Shown: positions 23,946 to 32,720 of the stretch, in pieces
Layout of the letters: each line of letters starts with the position of its first letter
How positions within the stretch are numbered: the stretch's first letter is position 1
Source: Vitreoscilla sp.
Lineage (GTDB): Bacteria; Pseudomonadota; Gammaproteobacteria; Burkholderiales; Burkholderiaceae_C
Assembly (NCBI GenBank): GCA_018780145.1
Contig: JADMKA010000146.1
Coordinates: 37,290 to 101,289 of the forward strand
Length of the DNA stretch: 64,000 nt
Direction of reading: 5' to 3'
Notes under the pieces: generated by a model
Databases searched by the model: none
What the model saw: the letters and a program-made list of their open reading frames with translations, nothing else
Told to the model about the DNA's origin: nothing
Translations under genes and position numbers: made by a program

Positions 23946-26665
23946 CGATTCATCGTGTCCCGCAGCGCCGCCACCGCCGCGCGGTTGTAGCGGTGGCTGG
24001 GGTTGTCGCGCTCCAGGCCGGCGTCGGCTTCGTCGAGGGCCTTGCGCGCAGCATCGCGCTCGCCGCGTGTCGCATGCAGCCGCGCCTGCAGCCAGGCCAG
24101 GCGCGCCGGCCAGTCGGGCGCCTGCTGGGCGCGCTTCAGCGCCTCGGGTTGCAGGCCGGCGAGCAGGCCGGGCACTTCGCTCGGCTGGTGCAGGTCGAGC
24201 AGGCTGTCGGCCAGGGCGTAACGGATCTGCTGGGCCCGTGGGCTGTCGGCGCCGGTGGTGGCGGTGGCCTGGGCCAGCGCCCCGCGCAGCCAGGTTTCGG
24301 CCTGGGCCGCATCGCCGCTGTAAAGCAAGGCCATGCCGATGTTGGACTGCGCAGTCACCGCGTCGCTGCTGGCCGGGCCGGTGAGGGCATGGAAGCCGGC
24401 ATAGACGGGCATCCACTGCGCGGCGGCCCGCTTGAACTCCCCGAGGCGGAAGTGGATGCCGGCAAGCTGGTTGCGCGCCGACAGCGTCTTGCGGTCCTGC
24501 GCGCCCAGGGTCTGGCTGAGGCCGCGGATGGCTTCGTCGAGCAGGGTCTTGGCTTCGTCCGAGCGCTGCTGGTAGCCCAGCGTCGCGCCCAGGGCAACCT
24601 GGGTGTAGAGCGGGCGCGGGTGGTCCTTGCCGTGCCGGGCCACCTGACGCGCGAGCAACTCGCGCAGCCGGGCTTCGCCGGTGGCGTAGTCCCCCAGCAT
24701 CAGGTGGGTCTGGCCGATGTCGAAGGCAACGCGGTCGCGCAGCAGATCCACCGCCGGCGGGCCGGGCACGGGCAACGGGCCCAACGCCGCCTGGGCGTCA
24801 CCGAGCAGGGCCAGCGATTCCTTCAGCGCCAGATCGCCGGTGCCGACCCAGGAACGGGCCCACAGCCGGCGCGCGCGCGACAGCGGCGTCAGGTGGCGCG
24901 CCCCGTCGGAGGCGTCGAACTGCGCCAGGGTCTTGCGCGCGTCGTCCATGCGGCCCAACCCGACGTAATCCACCGCCATGGTCAGGGTCGCCTCGGTGGC
25001 CATCTCACCCTGGCTGTCGCCGGCCAGCGCCAGGGCGGCGAGGGCCTGCTCGCCCTGGGCCAGGGATTCAGGCAGCCGAGACAGGCTGGAGAACGCCCGC
25101 TGCAACGCCAGGTGCAGGCCGGCCCGGACATCCGGCGCGGCGCCGGCAAAGCGGGTCGGCACCGCCGACGCGGCGGCTGACAGTGCTTCGACCACCGTGA
25201 CCGAGGCGCGGCCGGCGAGCGTGGGGTTGGCGGCGGCGATCAGATCCTCGGTCAGCACGCCGTTGAGCGCTTGCACCAGGTTCAGCTGGCGCGCCAGGTC
25301 CTCGCGGGCCCGGCGCTGGCCCTGGTAGAGCCAGAGCGCGGCCACGAGGCCGGCCGCCAGCGCGCAGACGGCGGCGACGACCCACGGCCGGCGGGCCCGC
25401 TCACGCGCGAGTTGCTGGCGCGAACGCTCGGCCTCGGCCTCGGCGGCCTCCCGGGCCTGTTGCTCCTGGCGCCTGCCGGGCAGGTCGCGCAGTTGGCGGG
25501 CGAATTCGGCCACCGAGGCGAAGCGCCGTGCCGGATCGACGTCGGTGGCGCGGGCGATGTCCGCGGCGACGAGCGGGTCGCCGATGTCGCGCTCCCAGCC
25601 CGAGGTCATGATGCGGTGCAGGTCGCCGCACAGCAGCTGGTACAGCAGCACGCCGAGCGAGAACAGGTCGCTGCGTACGGTGAAGGCGGCGCCGGTGTGC
25701 AGCTCGGGTGCCAGGTAGTAGGCGGTGCCGCTCAGGTTGCTGCTGCCGGCGTCGGCCGAGACTGTCATGCCCAGCGCGGTGATCTTCAGCGCCTGCAAGC
25801 GCTGCGGCTCCATCAGGCTGGCGCTGCCGAAGTCGGTGAGCCGCAGTTGCCAACCTCCGGGCACCTGGGCGATCAGCACGTTGCCGGGCTTGAGGTCCTT
25901 GTGCAGCACACCGACCCCGTGGGCGGCATCCACGGCGTCCAGGGCCTGCAGGGCCAGGCCCAGCCGCCCCGCCCCATCGAGCGCGGCCAGTCCCCCGGTG
26001 TCGGCCCAGTCGGCCAGGCTCTGGCCGCCGTCCTCGCACTCCAGGAAGAACGGCGGGGCCTCGAAGTTCCAGTCCAGCACCCGGGCCAGATTGGGCCGGT
26101 CGCCGAGGCTCTCGCGCAGCAGGCGGTAGACCGTGGCTTCGCGCTTCAAGGTGGCCAGGCGCTCGCCATCCACCGCGAACTTGTAGATGCGGGTTTCGCC
26201 GGTGCGCGGTTGGCGCGCACGCCAGGTCTCGTTCTGGTGCGACTGGCCGAGTTGCTCCGCGAGCACGAAGTTCTCGCGCTCGGGCACCGGCTGGCCGGCA
26301 CTCAACTGCAATCGGCTGACAGGGCGGCGGCCGCCGGCCAGACGGTCCACCGGGCCGTCGAAGCGGTAGCCCTGGCGGGCCACGGTGGCGATGCGTTCGC
26401 CGTTCTCCGGCCCCAGCGCGGCGCGCAGCTTGAGCACTGCGTTGGCCATCACGTTATCGGACGTGACGCGATCACCCCACAACTGCCGGTAGATGTCCTC
26501 CTTCCGGACGACTTCTCCCGGTTGGGCCAGCAGCAGGGCCAGCAACTGCAAAGGCTTCTGCTGCACCTCGACCGGCAGGCCCTGCACCCGCAGTTCGGCG
26601 CGTGCCTCGTCGAACTCGGCACTGCCAAAGCGGTAGCGATAGCTGAACGCTTCCTTGTGGTCCAC
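23942..26665 (-). CDS. Membrane Ser/Thr kinase with N-terminal OmpR-type winged helix and TPR-like C-terminus
   Basis: A protein of about 907 residues. Order of parts: winged-helix DNA-binding domain (about 8-102; KPLQLLALLLAQPGEVV and NAVLKLRAALG, ending ARQGYRF); kinase domain (135-395) with the ATP Lys near 162 (TRIYKFAVD), catalytic loop LHKDLKPGN (HKD in place of HRD), TDFGSA and YLAPEL; a charged helix (400-425); one membrane segment (428-447); and a large C-terminal region of TPR-like helical repeats expected in the periplasm. This joins a CadC-like one-component layout to a kinase. I chose the GTG at 26665, which has GGAGGG 9 bases upstream; a GTG at 26719 would add 18 residues. Target genes and kinase substrates are unknown. 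Confidence 0.87.
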   Translation of the reverse strand: MDHKEAFSYRYRFGSAEFDEARAELRVQGLPVEVQQKPLQLLALLLAQPGEVVRKEDIYRQLWGDRVTSDNVMANAVLKLRAALGPENGERIATVARQGYRFDGPVDRLAGGRRPVSRLQLSAGQPVPERENFVLAEQLGQSHQNETWRARQPRTGETRIYKFAVDGERLATLKREATVYRLLRESLGDRPNLARVLDWNFEAPPFFLECEDGGQSLADWADTGGLAALDGAGRLGLALQALDAVDAAHGVGVLHKDLKPGNVLIAQVPGGWQLRLTDFGSASLMEPQRLQALKITALGMTVSADAGSSNLSGTAYYLAPELHTGAAFTVRSDLFSLGVLLYQLLCGDLHRIMTSGWERDIGDPLVAADIARATDVDPARRFASVAEFARQLRDLPGRRQEQQAREAAEAEAERSRQQLARERARRPWVVAAVCALAAGLVAALWLYQGQRRAREDLARQLNLVQALNGVLTEDLIAAANPTLAGRASVTVVEALSAAASAVPTRFAGAAPDVRAGLHLALQRAFSSLSRLPESLAQGEQALAALALAGDSQGEMATEATLTMAVDYVGLGRMDDARKTLAQFDASDGARHLTPLSRARRLWARSWVGTGDLALKESLALLGDAQAALGPLPVPGPPAVDLLRDRVAFDIGQTHLMLGDYATGEARLRELLARQVARHGKDHPRPLYTQVALGATLGYQQRSDEAKTLLDEAIRGLSQTLGAQDRKTLSARNQLAGIHFRLGEFKRAAAQWMPVYAGFHALTGPASSDAVTAQSNIGMALLYSGDAAQAETWLRGALAQATATTGADSPRAQQIRYALADSLLDLHQPSEVPGLLAGLQPEALKRAQQAPDWPARLAWLQARLHATRGERDAARKALDEADAGLERDNPSHRYNRAAVAALRDTMNR

Positions 26666-26682
26666 CGCGCTGATCCCTCCGC

Positions 26683-26705
26683 GCTGCGGCCTGGCCGGCC
26701 GCAGC
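26683..26705 (-). promoter_or_regulatory. Inverted repeat upstream of the winged-helix kinase
   Basis: GCTGCGGCC (26683-26691) and GGCCGCAGC (26697-26705) form a perfect 9-bp inverted repeat with a 5-base spacer just upstream of the preferred ribosome site (26675-26680). If translation starts at 26665 it is non-coding and could be an operator, possibly for the protein's own DNA-binding domain. If the GTG at 26719 is used it is coding. Confidence 0.4.
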
Positions 26706-26855
26706 GGCGAGTGTGTCACAGGACCCCGGTGACGAATTGGTGAGCTTCAGATGATGGTGGGTCCAGCCGCCCGGGCGCCCACTGTGGCTCGTGGTGCCAC
26801 GGATCCGAGGGACAGGCGCCACACCCCCCGCCCAACCCATGAAGGAGGCCCTGAC

Positions 26856-27509
26856 ATGAGCACCCGTTTTCATCCCCTGACCCGCCTGACCACCCTGATC
26901 GCGCTGGCCGCACCGGCGCTGGCCTGGTCGGCGCCGCCCCAGACCGGCTACCTGGAACAGGCCCAGACCCAGGCCGCCGGCACCCAGATCCGCAGCTACG
27001 GCATGCCCGCCACCGACGAACTGGGCAAGATCAGCTACTGGGACGTGACCATCGACCTGACCATCGGCACCAACGGCAAGCCGGCCGGCAACGCCAACGT
27101 CACCTCTGCCAAGCAGGTGCCGTTGAAGTCCAACCGCCTGGTGCCCGGCAACTACACCGACAACTGGGGCGGTGCCTGCACGGTGATCACCACCAACCTG
27201 CCCAGCGGCCGGCAAGAGGCCTCGGTCTCCTGTGCCACCGCCACCGTGCAATGGAACTTCAGCGTCATCTCCGGCGACATCCCCGGCCACCCGTTCGAGC
27301 TGCAGCTCACCAACGCCAACATCCAGGGCATCCCGGGCTACCGCGATTACAACTGGGGCGTGGACGGAGCCACCAACAACAACTACGGGGGCTGCTTCTA
27401 CACCAACTACATCGTGTCGGCGCGACAGGTCGGATCACAGATCGTCGTCACGCGGTACGGCGCGGACAACATCGGCGATTGCGGCGCCAACCTCGCCAAG
27501 GTGCCTTGA
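26856..27509 (+). CDS. Secreted protein of unknown function
   Basis: A 217-residue protein I do not recognise. It has a Sec signal peptide (cleavage near APALAWSA-PP, about 25). The mature protein is rich in Asn, Thr and Gly, with beta-strand-like segments (WDVTIDLTIGTNGKP, ASVSCATATVQWNFSV) and Cys pairs in WGGACTVIT/SVSCAT and GGCFYTNY/IGDCGAN that could form disulfides. The excellent ribosome site GAAGGAGG (26841-26848) supports high expression. It is divergent from the kinase gene, so control by that protein is possible. A periplasmic or extracellular beta-sandwich is the most I would infer. Confidence 0.7.
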   Translation: MSTRFHPLTRLTTLIALAAPALAWSAPPQTGYLEQAQTQAAGTQIRSYGMPATDELGKISYWDVTIDLTIGTNGKPAGNANVTSAKQVPLKSNRLVPGNYTDNWGGACTVITTNLPSGRQEASVSCATATVQWNFSVISGDIPGHPFELQLTNANIQGIPGYRDYNWGVDGATNNNYGGCFYTNYIVSARQVGSQIVVTRYGADNIGDCGANLAKVP

Positions 27510-27520
27510 CCATTTAGCGC

Positions 27521-28165
27521 TCAACGTGGCAGCAAGGGCCGCAGCACCGGCCAGACGTTGTCCAGGATGAGGGGGTGGGCCTTGGCGATCGGGTGGATGC
27601 GGTCAGCCTGGAACCAGGCGTCCGCGTCCACCCGGTCGGCCACGCCCTTCAGGAGAAACGGCACCAGGGCGCAGCGTTCGGCCTTCGCCACCTGGGCAAA
27701 CAAGGCACCGAAGTCCTCGTTGTACTGGCGGCCGTAGTTGGGCGGCACCTGCATGCCGGCCACCAGCACCTGGGCGCCGGCGACCTTGGCGGCACGCACC
27801 ATGGCCTGCAGGTTGTCGCGCGTGCTGGCCAGCGGCAGGCCGCGCAGCGCGTCGTTGCCGCCCAGCTCGACCACCACCACCCGGGGCCGGTGCTGCGCCA
27901 GCAGCGCGGCCAGTCGGGCCCGGCCACCGGCGGTGGTGTCGCCGCTGATGCTGGCATTGACGACCTGGACCGGGATCTTTTCGCGCGCGGCCCGCTCCGC
28001 CATCAGCGCGACCCAGCCGGTGCCCCGTGGCAAGCCGTACTCGGCCGACAGGCTGTCGCCGACGACCAGCACGGGCGCAAGCGGCTGGCCCTGCGCCAGC
28101 GCGCTGCCGACCCACAGGCTACAGTGCGCAGCCAGCACGCCGCGCAACCATGCGCGTCGACCCAT
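27521..28165 (-). CDS. tesA: Arylesterase/lysophospholipase, SGNH hydrolase (TesA-like)
   Basis: A 214-residue periplasmic esterase with a signal peptide (RRAWLRGVLAAHCSLWVGSALAQG). SGNH blocks are visible: catalytic Ser in VVGDSLSAEYGL, Gly in SISGDTTAGG, Asn in ELGGNDALRG, and Asp/His in DRIHPIAKAH. TesA (thioesterase I/protease I/lysophospholipase L1) hydrolyses acyl esters and thioesters. The ATG at 28165 puts a twin-Arg-led signal at the N-terminus; an ATG at 28195 would overlap the divergent ABC gene. The tesA-ybbA divergent arrangement is conserved from E. coli. Confidence 0.9.
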   Translation of the reverse strand: MGRRAWLRGVLAAHCSLWVGSALAQGQPLAPVLVVGDSLSAEYGLPRGTGWVALMAERAAREKIPVQVVNASISGDTTAGGRARLAALLAQHRPRVVVVELGGNDALRGLPLASTRDNLQAMVRAAKVAGAQVLVAGMQVPPNYGRQYNEDFGALFAQVAKAERCALVPFLLKGVADRVDADAWFQADRIHPIAKAHPLILDNVWPVLRPLLPR

Positions 28166-28193
28166 TCCGTTTGCGATTGCCTGCCTTCCGCGC

Positions 28194-28868
28194 ATGTCCG
28201 AATCCATCATTGCCGTCGAGCACCTGACCAAGCGGGTCACCGACGCCACCGGCACGCTGACCATTCTCCATGACATCTGTTTCTCCCTGCGGGCGCAGGA
28301 GTCGGCCGCCATCGTCGGCGCCTCCGGCTCGGGCAAGAGCACGCTGCTGGCCCTGATGGCCGGGCTGGACGTGCCGAGCGACGGCACGGTCCGGATCGAA
28401 GGCGAGGACCTCTTCGCCCTCGGCGAGGACGAGCGGGCCGCGCTGCGCGCCCGCAAGCTCGGCTTCGTCTTCCAGAGCTTCCAGTTGCTGGGCAACCGCA
28501 CCGCGCTGGAAAACGTGATGCTCCCGCTGGAACTGGCCGGCCGCCGCGACGCCCGCAGCCTGGCCACCGAGATGCTGGGCCGGGTGGGCTTGTCCGAGCG
28601 CCTGCGCCACTACCCACGGGTGCTCTCCGGCGGCGAGCAGCAGCGCGTGGCGCTGGCCCGGGCCTTCGTCGTGCGGCCCCGCCTGCTGCTGGCCGACGAA
28701 CCCACCGGCAGCCTGGATTTCGCCACCGGCGAGACGGTGATGCAGCTGATGATGGAGCTCAACCGCGAGGCCGGCACGACCCTGGTGCTGGTGACCCATG
28801 ACCGCGCGCTGGCGGGCCGCTGCGAGCGGCAGCTGCACATCGAGGCGGGGCGCCTGCTGGCGGATTGA
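28194..28868 (+). CDS. ybbA: ABC transporter ATP-binding protein (YbbA, LolD/MacB type)
   Basis: A 224-residue ABC ATPase with Walker A GASGSGKST, Q-loop FVFQSFQLL, signature LSGGEQQRVALARA, Walker B LLLADEPT and H-loop VTHD. It belongs to the MacB/LolD class that drives mechanotransmission permeases such as YbbP. It is divergent from tesA as in E. coli, but the permease gene ybbP, usually next, is missing: a terminator and a parvulin gene follow. The permease may lie elsewhere in the genome. Confidence 0.88.
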   Translation: MSESIIAVEHLTKRVTDATGTLTILHDICFSLRAQESAAIVGASGSGKSTLLALMAGLDVPSDGTVRIEGEDLFALGEDERAALRARKLGFVFQSFQLLGNRTALENVMLPLELAGRRDARSLATEMLGRVGLSERLRHYPRVLSGGEQQRVALARAFVVRPRLLLADEPTGSLDFATGETVMQLMMELNREAGTTLVLVTHDRALAGRCERQLHIEAGRLLAD

Positions 28869-28901
28869 CCGCGCGCCGCGGAAACCCTCCGACGCAAAAG
28901 C

Positions 28902-28925
28902 GAAGGGCGCCCGGAGGCGCCCTTC
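28902..28925 (-). terminator. Intrinsic terminator between ybbA and the parvulin gene
   Basis: GAAGGGCGCC (28902-28911) and GGCGCCCTTC (28916-28925) form a perfect 10-bp stem with a 4-base loop. On the minus strand it is followed by GCTTTTGC, so it best serves the parvulin gene ending at 28945, but it lies 34 bases after the ybbA stop and can work both ways. Confidence 0.75.
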
Positions 28926-28944
28926 ATCGGACAGCCGGGGCCGC

Positions 28945-29754
28945 TTACTGCGGGCCGCCAGGGGCCGCGAACTTGTAGTCGGTCTTGGCGCTGTTCTTCA
29001 GGTCTTCCTGGAACTTCTGCAGCTTGGTCTGTTCCAGGCGCTGCATCAGCTGCGGCTTGACTTCGTCGAAGCCGGGGAACTGCGCTTCGCGGCTGTCTTC
29101 GAGCTTGATGATGTGGTAGCCGAACTGGGTCTTGACCGGGGCTTCGGTCATCTCGCCCTTCTTCAGCTTGGTCAGCGCGGCGCCGAACTCGGGCACGTAG
29201 CTGTCGGCCTTGGCGAAATCGAGGTCGCCACCGTTCTCGGCCGAGCCGGGGTCCTTGGAGCTCTTCTTGGCCAGGTCCTCGAACTTGGCGCCGGCCTTCA
29301 GCTCGGCCAGCAGCTTGGTCGCGTCTTCTTCTTTCTCGACCAGGATGTGGCGGGCGCGGTACTCGGTGCCGCCGTTCTGGGCCTTGACCTTGTCGTACTC
29401 GGCCTTGGCCTCGGCTTCGGAGGCGGGGTTCTTTTCCTTGTAGTCGCGGAACAGCTCACCGATCAGCACCGATTGGCGCGCCAGTTCCATCTGCGACTTG
29501 TAGCCCTCGCTGGCGGCGATGCCGCGCTTCTCGGCGGCCTGGGCAAAGATCTCGCGCAGGACGACTTCGTCCTTGGCACGTTGCTCGAGCTCGGGTGTCA
29601 CGGCCTGGCCGCCACGCGTGGCCTGCTTCAGCAGCGTGGTGACACGCGCCTTCGGCACGGCCTTGCCGTTCACGATGGCAACGTTCTGTGCCTGGGCGGC
29701 CAGGGGCATCAGGATGGCGGCGGCTGCCAGCACGGCAGTGGTCTTCAGGTTCAT
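28945..29754 (-). CDS. Periplasmic peptidyl-prolyl isomerase, parvulin (PpiC/SurA type)
   Basis: A 269-residue secreted foldase with a signal peptide (MNLKTTAVLAAAAILMPLAAQAQN). An N-terminal helical chaperone-like part (30-130) precedes a parvulin domain (about 135-230) with YRARHILVEKEEDA, DPGSAENGGDLDF, FGAALTKLKKGEMTEAPV and TQFGYHIIKLED. It probably helps outer-membrane and periplasmic proteins fold. I took the ATG at 29754; the open frame continues 39 bases upstream without a better start. It follows bolA by 114 bp on the same strand and is followed by a terminator. Confidence 0.9.
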   Translation of the reverse strand: MNLKTTAVLAAAAILMPLAAQAQNVAIVNGKAVPKARVTTLLKQATRGGQAVTPELEQRAKDEVVLREIFAQAAEKRGIAASEGYKSQMELARQSVLIGELFRDYKEKNPASEAEAKAEYDKVKAQNGGTEYRARHILVEKEEDATKLLAELKAGAKFEDLAKKSSKDPGSAENGGDLDFAKADSYVPEFGAALTKLKKGEMTEAPVKTQFGYHIIKLEDSREAQFPGFDEVKPQLMQRLEQTKLQKFQEDLKNSAKTDYKFAAPGGPQ

Positions 29755-29868
29755 GCGTGTCGCCTTTGTTGGGTGACTCGTGACGAGTGTCATCGGGGGT
29801 TTCGAGTGTCAAGCCGCCGCAAGGGGCTGCCCGGCAGGGTGACTGGCGACGGGGCGCCAGCAGGTGCT

Positions 29869-30141
29869 TCAGGGCTCACCGGGTGCGCGGGCGTCGATGG
29901 CCAGCGCATGAATGCCCTGAGGCATCAGAGAGCTCAAGGAATCATACACGAGGCGATGTCGGGCCACCCGGGTGAGGCCGGTGAAGCGCGGGCTGACGAT
30001 GGTCACCGACAGGTGGCTGCCTTCGCGGGCACCGGCATGGCCGGCATGGTCGGCGCTGTCGTCGCGCACCTGCAGGCTCTCGGGGGCCAGCGCCTCCTGC
30101 AGGCGGGCCTGAACGGTGGCGGCACTGACATGGGGGGTCAT
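29869..30141 (-). CDS. bolA: BolA family protein
   Basis: A 90-residue BolA with the family block HLSVTIVSPRFTGLTRVARHRLVYDSL and the C-terminal GIHALAIDARAP. Residue His in the RHR motif is the conserved Fe-S ligand used with a monothiol glutaredoxin. BolA proteins take part in Fe-S trafficking and the morphology/stress response. The ATG overlaps the yciB stop (ATGA), so the two are coupled in the selO-msrB-yciB-bolA operon. Confidence 0.92.
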   Translation of the reverse strand: MTPHVSAATVQARLQEALAPESLQVRDDSADHAGHAGAREGSHLSVTIVSPRFTGLTRVARHRLVYDSLSSLMPQGIHALAIDARAPGEP

Positions 30142-30794
30142 GGTGGGTCCCTGGGTTTGACGCTGGCGGCGCCTTCGGTCTCGGGGGGCATGTGGCGGCT
30201 GATGTAGATGCCTTGCGCGATGAAGAAGCTGAACATCAGGCCGGTGGCGCCGAAGACCTTGAAGTCGACCCAAGTGCGCGTCTCGAAGTGGTAGGCCACC
30301 CACAGGTTCAGCAGGCCCATCCCGGCAAAGAACAGCACCCAGGCCAGGTTGAGTCGGCGCCAGATGGGGGCGGGCAGTTGCACCTGCTCGCCCAGCAGGC
30401 GCTGGACCAGGTTCTTGCCGAACAGGGTCTGGCTGATCCAGAACGCCAGGCCGAGCGACCAGTACAGGCCGCTGGGCTTCCACTTGATGAAGGTTTCGTT
30501 GTGGAACCAGACCGTCAGGCTGCCCAGCACCACCACCAGGCCCAGGCTGACCCACAGCCTCAGATCCACCTTGCTGCGAAGCAGTTTCAACACGGCCACC
30601 TGGGTCAGGGTGGCGGCGATCACCATCAACGTGGACAGCAGCACCGGCGCTTCTGCCTGCCCGACCGTGCCGCCCGACACCAGAGCGCCGAAATGCTCGC
30701 TGGCAAAGGCCGCGGCCCAGTCCTTGTGGCCCTCTGCGTAGCGGAAGGTGGCAAAGAAAAGGATCAGGGGCAGGAAGTCGAACAGCAGCTTCAT
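30138..30794 (-). CDS. yciB: Inner membrane septation protein YciB (IspZ)
   Basis: A 218-residue membrane protein with five or six hydrophobic helices. Family features are [17 protein letters not shown] at the start, [16 protein letters not shown] in the middle and [19 protein letters not shown]. YciB is involved in cell-envelope synthesis and division, and its loss gives septation defects in some bacteria. It overlaps both neighbours by four bases, msrB upstream and bolA downstream. Confidence 0.92.
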   Translation of the reverse strand: MKLLFDFLPLILFFATFRYAEGHKDWAAAFASEHFGALVSGGTVGQAEAPVLLSTLMVIAATLTQVAVLKLLRSKVDLRLWVSLGLVVVLGSLTVWFHNETFIKWKPSGLYWSLGLAFWISQTLFGKNLVQRLLGEQVQLPAPIWRRLNLAWVLFFAGMGLLNLWVAYHFETRTWVDFKVFGATGLMFSFFIAQGIYISRHMPPETEGAASVKPRDPP

Positions 30795-31219
30795 CGGGGT
30801 GTCGGATCGGCGGCGAAGTGTATCGCCGCCGAGTTGATGCAGAAGCGCTCCCCGGTGGGTTGAGGGCCATCGTCGAACACATGGCCCAGGTGCGAACCGC
30901 ACTTGGCGCAACGCACCTCGGTGCGCACCATGCCATGGGTGCGGTCGACGATGCGCTCGATGCGCCCGTCGTCCACGGCCTGCCAATAGCTCGGCCAGCC
31001 GCAGCCGGCATCGAACTTGGTGCCCGATTCGAACAGCGTCTCGCCGCAGCCGACGCAGCGGTAGGTGCCCTTCTCCCAGTGGTCCCAGAACTGGCCGGTG
31101 AAGGCCCGTTCGGTACTGGCCTGGCGGGCAATGGCGTACTCGGTGGGGCTGAGCTGGGCGCGCCACTCGGCGTCTGTCTTGCGGACCGGGTAGCGCGGGT
31201 CGTCGGGGGAATGGCTCAT
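30791..31219 (-). CDS. msrB: Peptide-methionine (R)-S-oxide reductase MsrB
   Basis: A 142-residue MsrB. Two zinc CxxC pairs are visible ([11 protein letters not shown] and [12 protein letters not shown]), and the catalytic Cys lies in [10 protein letters not shown]. It reduces the R epimer of methionine sulfoxide in proteins, probably with thioredoxin. No signal peptide is seen, so it is cytosolic. Its start overlaps the end of selO and its end overlaps yciB, each by four bases. Confidence 0.94.
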   Translation of the reverse strand: MSHSPDDPRYPVRKTDAEWRAQLSPTEYAIARQASTERAFTGQFWDHWEKGTYRCVGCGETLFESGTKFDAGCGWPSYWQAVDDGRIERIVDRTHGMVRTEVRCAKCGSHLGHVFDDGPQPTGERFCINSAAIHFAADPTPR

Positions 31220-32676
31220 GAAGAACAGCTCACTTCGAGGTGGTGGGCCCAGTCGGGCGGGAAGCCGGCGTCGGCGTCGTGTTCAGGCTGTTCGTCGAAC
31301 GGGTGCTGCAGAACTTTCAGCAGGCGCTGCACTTCGGAGAAATCGCCGGCCTCGGCCTGGCGGATGGCCTGCTCGGCCAGGTGGTTGCGCAGCACGAACT
31401 TCGGGTTGGCGCGGGCCATGCGGGCGGCCCGGTCGGTGTCGACGCTGCCTTCGGCGCGCAGGCGCTCGGCGTATCGGCCGGCCCAGGCGTCGAAGGCCTC
31501 GCGGTCCCTGAACAGGTCGCGCACCGCCGGCGAGGCCCCGTCCACGCTGAACGTGCCGAGACGGCGCATCGCGATGGTGTGGTCCACCTTCTCGCTCGCC
31601 AGCAGGTGCAGCCAGGCGTCGATCAGCCCGGCGTCGTCGTCGCGGGGCTCGGCCAGACCCAGCTTGGCGCGCATCAGGCCGGTCATGGTCCGGGCGAAGA
31701 CCTCGGGGTAGGCCGACAAGGCGTCTTTCAGCGCCTCCAGGTCGTTGCCGACCAGCGGTGCCAGCGCCTGGGCCAGCGCGTGCAGGTTCCACCAGGCCAC
31801 CTGCGGCTGGCGCGCGAAGGCATAGCGGCCCTGGTCGTCCGAGTGGTTGCAGATGTGGCCGGGGTCGAAGCCGTCCAGGAAGCCAAACGGCCCGTAGTCG
31901 ATCGTCAGGCCCAGGATGGACATGTTGTCGGTGTTCATCACCCCGTGGCAGAAGCCCACCGACTGCCAGTGCGCCAGCAGCCGCGCGGTGCGCTCGCTGA
32001 CCTCGCGCAGCATCGCCAGGACCGGCGAGGGGGCCTCGCGGCAGGCCGGGTCGTAGTGGTCGATCACGAAATCGGCCAGCGCGGCCAGCTCGGCCGGTTT
32101 GCCATGGTGGCTGAAGTGCTCGAAGTGCCCGAAGCGGATGAAGCTGGGTGCCACCCGGGTGACCACCGCGGCCGTTTCGATGCGCTCACGCCGCACCGGC
32201 AACGCCGAGCCGGTGATGCACAGGGCCCGGGTGGTGGGGATGCCCAGCGCCTGCATCGCCTCGGAGCACAGGAACTCGCGGACCGACGAGCGCAGCACGG
32301 CACGGCCGTCGCCCATGCGGGAGTAGGGCGTCAGGCCGGCGCCCTTGAGCTGGATCTCCATGGGCCCGGCGGGTGTGTCGAGCTCCCCCAGCCACAGCGC
32401 GCGCCCGTCGCCCAGCTGGCCGGCCCAGGCGCCGAACTGGTGGCCGCTGTAGACGGAGGCGAGCGGGCGCATCCCAGGCCACAGCTGGTTGCCGCTGAAG
32501 ACCTGCAGGGCTTCGGGGGTGGGGCCATGCAGGCCGAGCAGGCCGGCGCACGCCTCGCTCCAGGCCACCCAGTGCGGGTCGGGCAGGCCCTTGGCGGGCA
32601 GCTCGGTGTAGAAGGCCGGCCCCAATCCGGCGAAGCGGTTGGGCCAGGCCAGGGCAGCGGCGGCGCGGTCGTTCAT
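31216..32676 (-). CDS. selO: Protein adenylyltransferase SelO (YdiU)
   Basis: A 486-residue pseudokinase-fold enzyme that transfers AMP to Ser, Thr or Tyr residues of proteins and responds to oxidative stress. Conserved parts include [20 protein letters not shown], the nucleotide-binding [14 protein letters not shown] with [33 protein letters not shown] and the C-terminal SCSS. Eukaryotic SelO carries selenocysteine at that last Cys position; here it is TGC-encoded Cys. The ATG at 32676 gives the usual length. Linkage to msrB puts two redox-related activities in one transcript. Confidence 0.93.
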   Translation of the reverse strand: MNDRAAAALAWPNRFAGLGPAFYTELPAKGLPDPHWVAWSEACAGLLGLHGPTPEALQVFSGNQLWPGMRPLASVYSGHQFGAWAGQLGDGRALWLGELDTPAGPMEIQLKGAGLTPYSRMGDGRAVLRSSVREFLCSEAMQALGIPTTRALCITGSALPVRRERIETAAVVTRVAPSFIRFGHFEHFSHHGKPAELAALADFVIDHYDPACREAPSPVLAMLREVSERTARLLAHWQSVGFCHGVMNTDNMSILGLTIDYGPFGFLDGFDPGHICNHSDDQGRYAFARQPQVAWWNLHALAQALAPLVGNDLEALKDALSAYPEVFARTMTGLMRAKLGLAEPRDDDAGLIDAWLHLLASEKVDHTIAMRRLGTFSVDGASPAVRDLFRDREAFDAWAGRYAERLRAEGSVDTDRAARMARANPKFVLRNHLAEQAIRQAEAGDFSEVQRLLKVLQHPFDEQPEHDADAGFPPDWAHHLEVSCSS

Positions 32677-32720
32677 CGGGGCAGTGTAGGCAGGCGGCTG
32701 CCCACTTGCTCCGGGCACGG

